The notes beneath the pieces are model-generated. The model saw nothing but the letters and a program-made list of their open reading frames with translations. It had not been told where the DNA came from and ran no database searches. Both the position numbers and the translations under genes were made by a program. Positions 1 through 5,614 of a DNA stretch of 7,209 nucleotides are shown here, piece by piece. Numbering within the stretch: position 1 is the stretch's first letter; every line of letters begins with the position of its first letter. The DNA comes from Clostridia bacterium (GTDB taxonomy: Bacteria > Bacillota_A > Clostridia > Christensenellales > Aristaeellaceae): NCBI GenBank assembly GCA_017938785.1, contig JAGBAU010000018.1:1-7209 (forward strand). The letters are read 5' to 3'.

Positions 1-533
1 ACATGCTCTCCAAGATGGAAGCAACCGGCAAGGACTGCGGCGGCAACGAGCTGACCTCCACCCCCCATTTCTACAAGGGTGCAGCCGTTACTCCTGTTTA
101 CGAGCCCGTTTTCCTGCAGATCAACAAGCTGAAGAAGAAGGTTGACGCAGGCGCCAAGTATGTCCAGACTCAGGGCATCTTCACCGTTGAAGCCCTCGAA
201 ACCTTCATGAACGAAGTTCAGAAGGCCAACATCAAGGTTCACGTCATGGCCGGTATCATCCCGCTCAAGGCAGCAGGCATGGCCAAGTACATGAACGCCA
301 ACGTTCCCGGCATCGCCGTTCCGGATGACCAGATCGAAAAGCTGGCCGCCGCAGCTGCAGAAGGCAAGGAAAAGGGCGTCAAGGGTCTGCCCATGCAGGC
401 TGGTATTGAAATGGCAGCCAACCTGTGCAAGGAAATCAAGGAGCGCAAGCTGTGCGACGGTATCCATCTGATGACCATCGGCGCAGAGCAGAACATCCCC
501 ACCATCCTGGAAAAGGCCGGCATCGCCGTCTAA
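1..533 (+). CDS. metF: methylenetetrahydrofolate reductase, C-terminal part (5' end outside window)
   Basis: This enzyme reduces 5,10-methylenetetrahydrofolate to 5-methyltetrahydrofolate for methionine synthesis or, in acetogens, for the methyl branch of the Wood-Ljungdahl pathway. The reading frame is open from base 3, and its 176 visible codons correspond to roughly the last 60% of a ~300-residue MetF. Family marks are KGAAVTPVYEP (visible residues ~25-35), the KKKVDAGAKYVQTQ block (~44-57) holding the typical AGA..xTQ element of the flavin barrel, and a C-terminus in GIHLMTIGAEQ...ILEKAGIAV. The codon at base 3 is an ATG but is almost certainly internal, because the first third of the barrel would otherwise be missing. 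A strong terminator follows 11 bases after the stop, so this gene closes its own transcription unit. The sequence style resembles the MetF of clostridia and acetogens; whether a MetV partner lies upstream cannot be seen. Confidence 0.9.
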   Translation, partial: MLSKMEATGKDCGGNELTSTPHFYKGAAVTPVYEPVFLQINKLKKKVDAGAKYVQTQGIFTVEALETFMNEVQKANIKVHVMAGIIPLKAAGMAKYMNANVPGIAVPDDQIEKLAAAAAEGKEKGVKGLPMQAGIEMAANLCKEIKERKLCDGIHLMTIGAEQNIPTILEKAGIAV

Positions 534-544
534 ACATCGCTATC

Positions 545-574
545 AAGCACCGCATTTTATGCGGTGCTTTTTTT
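545..574 (+). terminator. intrinsic terminator of metF
   Basis: A perfect 10-bp stem (545-554 pairing with 560-569, core AGCACCGCA/TGCGGTGCT) closes a 5-base loop and runs into a T-tract at 568-574. It lies 11 bases after the metF stop. It isolates metF from the promoter at 596-624. Confidence 0.93.
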
Positions 575-595
575 CTTTGCCCATGTAAAAACCGA

Positions 596-624
596 TGGAC
601 AAGCAAAGCACATATTGTTATAAT
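596..624 (+). promoter_or_regulatory. sigma-A type promoter of the dehydrogenase/aldo-keto reductase operon
   Basis: The -35 element TGGACA (596-601) matches TTGACA at five of six positions. The spacer is exactly 17 bases, and the -10 element TATAAT (619-624) is a perfect consensus. A TG dinucleotide at 616-617 adds an extended -10. Transcription would begin near 630-632, about 40 bases before the dehydrogenase start codon. No other promoter of this quality was noticed between the metF terminator and the gene. Such a strong core promoter would be expected to need a repressor if the operon is inducible. Confidence 0.85.
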
Positions 625-633
625 GAACGTAGC

Positions 634-651
634 TGTTAACTTAAATTAACA
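634..651 (+). promoter_or_regulatory. palindromic operator candidate at the transcription start
   Basis: An 18-bp inverted repeat, TGTTAA-n6-TTAACA, starts about three bases after the expected transcription start. That is a position where a bound dimeric repressor would block initiation or clearance. The arms resemble the Rex half site TGTTAA, but Rex operators usually carry four central bases, not six, so the regulator is left unnamed. The element is AT-rich in a GC-rich neighbourhood. It cannot be a terminator, because the hairpin would be weak and has no T-tract. Confidence 0.5.
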
Positions 652-669
652 TACGAAAGGAACACCAAA

Positions 670-1725
670 ATGAGAGCATTTCAGATCGAAGGTCCCGGCA
701 TTGTGAAGGAGATTTCGGTTCCCGTTCCGGAAATTGCGGAAGACGAGGCTTTGATCCGCATCGTCTATTCCGGCATCTGCGCCACAGATATGGAAATCCT
801 GGGCGGCGAAATGGCTCTGGTCCGCGAGGGTTACATCCGCTATCCCGTGCGCTTCGGCCATGAATATTCGGCCGTGGTGGAGAAGGTGGGCAGCGCGGTG
901 AAGAACATAAAGGTGGGGGACCATGTGCTCTCCGACCCGGCGGTCACCTGCGGCAAGTGCGAAGCCTGCAAGGCGGGCAACTACCAGGGCTGCAAAACGG
1001 CAAAATCTGTGGGTACGGTGAATTGCTGGGATGGTTCCTTTGCGGAATATATGCACGTTCCGGAGCGTCACCTGCATAAGCTGCCGGACGATCTGGACAT
1101 GATGGAAGCCGCCCTGATCGAACCTTCCGGTATTGCGCTGGAGGGCCTGAAGCGCGGCGGCGACCTGGAAGGCAAGAACATCGTGGTCGTGGGCACCGGC
1201 GCCATCGGCATGACCACCGTCGCCATGGCCCGCCATTTTAAGCCCAGGAAGATCATCCTCGTTGGCCGTACCGAGGGCAAGCTGAAGATTGGCAAGGAGC
1301 TTGGCGCGGATGTGGTCATCAACTCCCGTGAAGAGGACGCCGTTGCGGCGGTCATGCGTGAAACCGGCTATGGTGCAGAAATGGTGCTGGAAACCTCCGG
1401 CAACCTGGAGGCCGTGAACCAGTGCGTGCAGTTCAGCCGCTACGGCGGAACGGTATCCTTCATCGGCTTCTACGAGGGCGGCGTGGATGGCTTCCCCATC
1501 GACCTGCTGGTATCCCGCAAGCTCAACTGCGGCGGCGTAATGGGCGATTACGGCACGCCTGCGCAGGTCATCCGCATCCTGGAAAAGGAAAAGATCAACC
1601 TCAAACCCATCGTCACCCATGTCATCACCATGGACGAATTGCCCGGCGTCATGATGAATCCCGGCAGCCTGACGGGCGACAGGATTAAAGTCATGGTAAA
1701 GATGCCTGAACCCAACGAAAAGTGA
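670..1725 (+). CDS. zinc-dependent medium-chain alcohol/polyol dehydrogenase
   Basis: A 351-residue medium-chain dehydrogenase of the threonine/sorbitol dehydrogenase type, which oxidises a secondary alcohol or polyol with a nicotinamide cofactor in the cytoplasm. Catalytic zinc ligands are visible as C37 in SGICATD, H64-E65 in GHE, and E151 in IEP. The structural zinc lobe is complete, with C94, C97, C100 and C108. The Rossmann motif GTGAIG lies at 175-180. After the second strand (IILVGRTEGK) the acidic residue typical of NAD enzymes is replaced by G-R, which points to NADP, though this is inference. The start ATG at 670 follows AAAGGAA (656-662) at good spacing. It is the first gene of an operon; the next gene begins nine bases after its stop. 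The substrate cannot be named. Threonine or sorbitol dehydrogenase would be loose guesses. Confidence 0.9.
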   Translation: MRAFQIEGPGIVKEISVPVPEIAEDEALIRIVYSGICATDMEILGGEMALVREGYIRYPVRFGHEYSAVVEKVGSAVKNIKVGDHVLSDPAVTCGKCEACKAGNYQGCKTAKSVGTVNCWDGSFAEYMHVPERHLHKLPDDLDMMEAALIEPSGIALEGLKRGGDLEGKNIVVVGTGAIGMTTVAMARHFKPRKIILVGRTEGKLKIGKELGADVVINSREEDAVAAVMRETGYGAEMVLETSGNLEAVNQCVQFSRYGGTVSFIGFYEGGVDGFPIDLLVSRKLNCGGVMGDYGTPAQVIRILEKEKINLKPIVTHVITMDELPGVMMNPGSLTGDRIKVMVKMPEPNEK

Positions 1726-1734
1726 GGTGTGAAT

Positions 1735-2724
1735 ATGTACATTCCCTCTGATAAGCGCTATGATGAAATGGTTTACAACCGCTGCGGCAACAGCGGCCTG
1801 AAGCTGCCGCGCCTGTCCATCGGCCTGTGGCATAACTTCGGCAATATCACGCCCTTCGGCGTGCAACAGTCCATCCTGCGCACCGCCTTTGACAACGGCA
1901 TTACCCACTTCGATCTGGCCAATAACTACGGCCCGCCCTACGGCGAGGCTGAGCGCAGCTTCGGCATCCATATGGACCGCGACTGGCGGCCTTTGCGCGA
2001 TGAACTGGTGATTTCCACCAAGGCTGGCTATGATATGTGGCCGGGGCCCTATGGCAATTTCGGCAGCCGCAAATACCTGATTTCCAGCCTGGACCAGAGC
2101 CTGAAGCGCATGCACCTGGACTATGTGGACATCTTCTACCACCATCGCCCCGATCCGGAAACGCCCCTGGAGGAGACCATGGGCGCGCTGGATTCCATCG
2201 TGCGCAGCGGCAAGGCGCTGTACGTGGGCATCTCCAACTATCCGGCAGAGCTGGCGCGCGAAGCAATTCAGATCCTGCGCAAAATGGGCACGCCCCTATT
2301 GATTCATCAGGCCAAGTATTCCATGTTCGTGTGCACCCCCGAGGAGGGGTTGCTGGACGTTCTGCGCGAGGAGGGCGTGGGCTGCATCGCATTCTCGCCC
2401 CTGAACAACGGCGTGCTGACCGATAAGTATTTGAAGGGTATCCCTGCCGATTCCCGTGCGGGCCACGATCCCCGCTACCTGAAGCCGGAATTCATCACGC
2501 AGGAGAAGCTTGCCAAGGTGGCCAAGCTCAACGAAATGGCGCTGGAACGCGGCCAGACTCTTGCACAGATGGCCCTGAGATGGGAACTGCGCGACCCGGT
2601 GGTGACCTCCGCCCTGATCGGTGCCAGCAGGCCTGAACAGATCATTGAGAACCTGAAGGCCTTCGACGCCCCGGAACTGACCGCCGAAGAAATCCAGAAA
2701 ATCGATACCATCCTGAACGGATGA
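1735..2724 (+). CDS. yghZ: YghZ-type aldo/keto reductase (L-glyceraldehyde 3-phosphate reductase family)
   Basis: A 329-residue NADPH-dependent aldo/keto reductase closely resembling Escherichia coli YghZ (Gpr), which reduces L-glyceraldehyde 3-phosphate and other aldehydes. Shared blocks include LSIGLWHNFG (27-36), THFDLANNYGPP (57-68), STKAGYDMWPGPYG (94-107), SLKRM..DYVDIFY (122-135) and SALIGASRPEQ (292-302). The catalytic tetrad is D60, Y65, K96 and H137. I chose the ATG at 1735 because GAGG (1724-1727) sits seven bases upstream. A GTG at 1729 would overlap that ribosome-binding site and add only two residues. The gene lies nine bases after the dehydrogenase and should be cotranscribed with it. 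Its stop abuts the stop of the convergent spoIVFB with no base between. The family and fold are secure; the in vivo substrate is not. Confidence 0.92.
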   Translation: MYIPSDKRYDEMVYNRCGNSGLKLPRLSIGLWHNFGNITPFGVQQSILRTAFDNGITHFDLANNYGPPYGEAERSFGIHMDRDWRPLRDELVISTKAGYDMWPGPYGNFGSRKYLISSLDQSLKRMHLDYVDIFYHHRPDPETPLEETMGALDSIVRSGKALYVGISNYPAELAREAIQILRKMGTPLLIHQAKYSMFVCTPEEGLLDVLREEGVGCIAFSPLNNGVLTDKYLKGIPADSRAGHDPRYLKPEFITQEKLAKVAKLNEMALERGQTLAQMALRWELRDPVVTSALIGASRPEQIIENLKAFDAPELTAEEIQKIDTILNG

Positions 2725-3621
2725 TTACTGTGCGCCGGTGCGCTGTGCAGGGGAGAACAGCAGTTCTTCCAGTGCAGTCTCCGGCGCGCCGTCGTTTAAC
2801 AGGAAGTCCAGCAGCTCACGGGCGCCCAGCATGCCTACAGGCCTGCCCTTTCGGGTGAGCATGAACCATGCCGCCTCCCGGGGCCGCAGCAGCGAGAGTG
2901 CCCGATCCGCCCGTGCGGATGCGTCCAGCTGGTAGAGCCGGGCGGTGCTGCCATCAAAATCGGATGCGAGCAGATCGCTGAGCTGCTGCGCACGGGATTT
3001 GAACTGAGCCGCCCGTTCATCATGTGCGGACGCCAGCACAAACAGCGCCGCCAGCACGAAGCTCAGGTTCCATACGCCCGTCTTCAATCCGCCCGCCAGC
3101 GCTGTACCCATCAGGCAAAACGCCAGTATGCGCCCTGACCACAGTCCCGCCGTGAGGGCTTTTTTTTCGCCCAGTGGACGGCGCAGCAGGGAAAACAGCA
3201 TCCTTCCGCCGTCCAGCGGCAGGGCTGGAATCAGGTTGAACATGCATAGGATCAGGTTTGGCTGCATGAGGTTTGACGCCTGTTCAACATACAGCCATCC
3301 CCAGTGGGCGCAGGCTGCAATGCACACCGCAAGTATCAGGTTCGCCGCAGGCCCGGCGGCCGCCACGGGCAGGATTTGCCTGAGGGGCAGGCGGTAGGGG
3401 TTTTCCATGCACGCACTTCCCCCGAAGGGCAGGATACGTATCTCCTGTATGGCTACGCCTACCAGCTTCGCGGCAGCCAGATGGGCAAGTTCATGCACGG
3501 CCAGCGCCAATAGAACGCCGCCAAAGCTGCCCTTCATGCCCAGTTGTCGGGCCAGCAGAGGCGCAATGATGGTCAGCAGCGGCAGGCTGAACCGTACGCC
3601 CAGGACCTGGAAGCGAATCAC
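2725..3621 (-). CDS. spoIVFB: stage IV sporulation intramembrane metalloprotease SpoIVFB (site-2 protease, M50)
   Basis: A 298-residue membrane zinc protease. In Bacillus subtilis SpoIVFB cleaves pro-sigma-K in the mother-cell membrane surrounding the forespore, switching on late sporulation genes. The zinc motif HELAH is at 43-47. The second motif, FNLIPALPLDGGR (128-140), supplies N129 and the third ligand D137. As I recall, these positions equal those of the B. subtilis enzyme, which fixes the start. LPFGG (64-68) is the conserved loop near the active site. About six membrane segments lie before residue 200. The soluble tail (about 215-290, with FMLTRKGRPVGMLGARELL) looks like a single CBS domain, the nucleotide-sensing part typical of SpoIVFB. 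The start is GTG, overlapping the spoIVFA stop as GTGA, so translation is probably coupled. No terminator follows the gene. Confidence 0.92.
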   Translation of the reverse strand: MIRFQVLGVRFSLPLLTIIAPLLARQLGMKGSFGGVLLALAVHELAHLAAAKLVGVAIQEIRILPFGGSACMENPYRLPLRQILPVAAAGPAANLILAVCIAACAHWGWLYVEQASNLMQPNLILCMFNLIPALPLDGGRMLFSLLRRPLGEKKALTAGLWSGRILAFCLMGTALAGGLKTGVWNLSFVLAALFVLASAHDERAAQFKSRAQQLSDLLASDFDGSTARLYQLDASARADRALSLLRPREAAWFMLTRKGRPVGMLGARELLDFLLNDGAPETALEELLFSPAQRTGAQ

Positions 3622-4280
3622 AGGCCCAGCTTTTGCGTGGGGTCAATGGCCACGCCGCCCTGGCGAAGCTCGAAGTACAGGCCGTTTGAGCAGCTGCCCA
3701 CCACCGCACCGCGCACCACTTCATCCCCAGTGGAGAGATGCACCTCGTCCAGGTTGGCCATCACGCTCTCAAGGCCGTTCCCATGGTCGATGAGCAGACC
3801 GAAGCTGCCGTCGGAGAGGGGACTGACCGCCGAAACCACGCCCGCTTCTACAGCGCATACGGATGCATCGTTGCCAGGTTCAAACATCAGCCAGGGCTGG
3901 ATTTCGGAATAGAGATGGCTGAGGTTTCCTTTCGCAGGCCGTGCCAGTTCACTGCCGCCCTGCATGTCAAAGAATACCAGCGCGGATTCGGGCATCAGCT
4001 TGCGCACAAAGGACAGCTGTCCCAGGGACTCATCCAGGTCGATGGTCATGGTCAGTGCCTGCTGAATGCTGTCCGCGGCCTTCACGGCCCAGGGCTGGTT
4101 TAAGTTGCTCAGCGCCAGTACCCCCAGCAGCACGGCGCAGGCAAGGCAGCTGTTGCGCAGCAGGCGCTCCTGAAAGCTCAGGCGTGCACGGATGCGCATG
4201 CGGCGCTGGGGGCGGGGTGGCGGATTGTCCCCGGAATGACCGGAAGTATGAATGGTGAGTTTCAGATTGTCGGAAGCCAT
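3618..4280 (-). CDS. spoIVFA: SpoIVFA-like regulator of SpoIVFB with a degenerate M23/LytM domain
   Basis: A 220-residue single-pass membrane protein. Family role: SpoIVFA anchors SpoIVFB at the outer forespore membrane and helps hold it inactive until a signal protease arrives. The N-terminus is a basic cytoplasmic segment (22-43, rich in R and P), followed by one membrane helix (about 43-60) and an exported C-terminus. Residues ~133-213 form an M23 peptidase-like fold (LLIDHGNGLESV, GDEVVRGAVVGSCSNG, LYFELR). The zinc histidines are missing: the usual YAHL is MANL (N176), and HLHFE is GLYFE (200-204). It should therefore bind rather than cut, as known for SpoIVFA. The ATG at 4280 has AGGAGG eight bases upstream; a TTG at 4313 in the same frame lacks support. 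It overlaps spoIVFB by four bases. It is shorter than the ~264-residue Bacillus protein. Confidence 0.85.
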   Translation of the reverse strand: MASDNLKLTIHTSGHSGDNPPPRPQRRMRIRARLSFQERLLRNSCLACAVLLGVLALSNLNQPWAVKAADSIQQALTMTIDLDESLGQLSFVRKLMPESALVFFDMQGGSELARPAKGNLSHLYSEIQPWLMFEPGNDASVCAVEAGVVSAVSPLSDGSFGLLIDHGNGLESVMANLDEVHLSTGDEVVRGAVVGSCSNGLYFELRQGGVAIDPTQKLGL

Positions 4281-4328
4281 AAAAAATCCCTCCTGTCGCA
4301 AAAGCCTATGCAAACAGGAGGGATTTTT
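4281..4328 (-). terminator. terminator of rodA, merged with the spoIVFA leader
   Basis: A perfect 15-bp stem (4282-4296 pairing with 4314-4328) closes a 17-base loop. Read on the - strand, the 3' arm ends in six T residues (4286-4281), followed immediately by the spoIVFA ATG. It sits 20 bases after the rodA stop, as a rodA terminator should. The A/T ends make it symmetrical, so it could also act on the + strand. Its 3' arm contains the spoIVFA ribosome-binding site, so read-through RNA would fold that site away. Confidence 0.85.
4289..4294 (-). promoter_or_regulatory. spoIVFA Shine-Dalgarno, buried in the terminator stem
   Basis: AGGAGG on the - strand, a full consensus, eight bases before the ATG at 4280. 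It decides that start over the upstream TTG at 4313. All six bases are paired in the 15-bp stem when the whole hairpin is transcribed. They are free only in a transcript that starts inside or after the loop. Confidence 0.85.
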
Positions 4329-4348
4329 GAATTTAAGAATGCGAACGG

Positions 4349-5587
4349 TCAGAGCTTTTTCATGCGTACGGAGCTCACGCGGCGATGACTATCGCGCTTC
4401 CTTGAGCGCATGATTACGTTTTGCGCAAGGCCGATGGCCATCATGTTCGTCAACATGTTGCTGCCGCCGTAGCTCATGAAGGGCAGCGGGATGCCGGTAA
4501 CGGGCAGCAGGCCGATAACCATGCCGATGTTTTCCACAACGTGGAACAGGAACATGGCGAACACGCCGATCAGCACGTAGGAGCCGAAGGGATCCTGCAC
4601 CTTGAAGCTCAGGTAGATCAGTCGGGCGAACAGCAGGCCGTAGGCCAGAACCAGGCCGCAGGCGCCCACCATGCCGAAGGCTTCGCCTACGACGGCGAAG
4701 ATGAAGTCGGTATGGTCGTCCGAAATGTAACCCAGGGAAGCGAAACTGCCAGGGGAAACCAGTCCCTTGCCGAACATACCGCCGGAGCCCAGGGCGATCT
4801 GGCCGTTGATAACCTGGCGGGCCTCATCGGGATAGGATTCGGGATCCAGCCAGATCAGGATGCGGGTCAGGCGGAAGTTGTCGCCTGCGGCGTTGTTCAG
4901 GAAGTACCAAACGGGAATCAGAATCAGGATACCCGTGGCGATAACGCCGGCGATCAGTTTCCAGTTGGTACCGGAGACCCAGATCATGATGCAGAAGATG
5001 GCCAGGTATACCAGCGCTGTGCCGACGTCCGGCTGCGCAACGACCAGCATCATGGGCACCGCCATGTACAGGCCCAGGGGGATGACGTCCCTCAGGGTCA
5101 TGACCGGCTTTACACGCACGGAGAAGGCCTTCGCAAAGGCGATGATGATGATGACCTTACCGAACTCCGAAGGCTGGAAGCCTCGGTCAGAGCCCCAGGT
5201 GAAGAACGCAGTCATACCGCCGCGGCCCGCCTGGGCCAGCAGCAGCGTCAGCACCAGGATGCCCAGGTTTACGGCGTAGAGTACGTTTGCATATTTGCCG
5301 TGGAGTTCGTAGTCGAAGAAGATGATTACAAACATGGCTACGATACCCACGACCATCCAGATCAGCTGCAGGCGCGGGTAGGTGATGGGCTGGGTCCGCA
5401 GCATTTCCATGATGGTGTCGGGAGTCTGGGTGACCTCCGACGAGCCCGCTGAGAAGATCGTGAGCACGCCGAACAGGCAGATGCCGATCACGATAAAGAA
5501 CAGCGGCCAGTCAAAGTAGCGCATCAGGCTGCGGTCGAAGTGGTTTCGGCGCAGGCTCTTGATGAATGCGACAATTCTAGAAAACAT
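4349..5587 (-). CDS. rodA: RodA peptidoglycan glycosyltransferase (SEDS family)
   Basis: A 412-residue polytopic membrane protein of the FtsW/RodA/SpoVE family, which polymerises lipid II into glycan strands and works with a class B penicillin-binding protein. Signature blocks are FQPSEFGK (137-144), AQPDVGTALV (184-193), LGSGGMFGKGL (266-276), DDHTDFIFAVVGEAFG (290-305) with the presumed catalytic Asp294, and PVTGIPLPFMSYGGS (362-376). About ten membrane segments are evident. The assignment to RodA rather than FtsW or SpoVE rests mainly on its place directly after a PBP2 gene. The 27-residue N-terminal tail (SLRRNHFDRSLMRYFDW) is basic and cytoplasmic. ATG at 5587 follows AAGGAG (5593-5598) with five bases between. 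The gap from mrdA is only 27 bases, so the two are cotranscribed; a terminator follows 20 bases after the stop. Confidence 0.92.
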   Translation of the reverse strand: MFSRIVAFIKSLRRNHFDRSLMRYFDWPLFFIVIGICLFGVLTIFSAGSSEVTQTPDTIMEMLRTQPITYPRLQLIWMVVGIVAMFVIIFFDYELHGKYANVLYAVNLGILVLTLLLAQAGRGGMTAFFTWGSDRGFQPSEFGKVIIIIAFAKAFSVRVKPVMTLRDVIPLGLYMAVPMMLVVAQPDVGTALVYLAIFCIMIWVSGTNWKLIAGVIATGILILIPVWYFLNNAAGDNFRLTRILIWLDPESYPDEARQVINGQIALGSGGMFGKGLVSPGSFASLGYISDDHTDFIFAVVGEAFGMVGACGLVLAYGLLFARLIYLSFKVQDPFGSYVLIGVFAMFLFHVVENIGMVIGLLPVTGIPLPFMSYGGSNMLTNMMAIGLAQNVIMRSRKRDSHRRVSSVRMKKL

Positions 5588-5614
5588 ATGGGCTCCTTAC
5601 GAAAGAAGATGGAA

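Noticed and set aside
634..651. A canonical Rex operator
   Set aside because: The half sites fit, but the central spacing is six bases rather than four. The site is kept only as an operator candidate for an unnamed regulator.
646..2145. A 499-codon open frame on the - strand opposite the dehydrogenase and aldo/keto reductase
   Set aside because: It is antisense to two genes with complete family motifs, its product is rich in H, A, V and D without any recognisable domain, and it has no ribosome-binding site. The frame stays open because of the codon bias of the genes opposite.
2732..2787. A terminator at the convergent junction
   Set aside because: The 7-bp inverted repeat has a 42-base loop inside the spoIVFB coding sequence and no T-tract on either strand.
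4281..4313. Start of spoIVFA at the TTG at 4313, adding 11 residues
   Set aside because: It would lie in the terminator loop without a ribosome-binding site, while the ATG at 4280 has a perfect AGGAGG at ideal spacing.
4421..5452. A 343-codon open frame on the + strand opposite rodA
   Set aside because: The product is hydrophilic, full of H, Q, D and G, which is the expected mirror of membrane-helix codons, and it crosses no conserved motif. RodA is unmistakable on the other strand.
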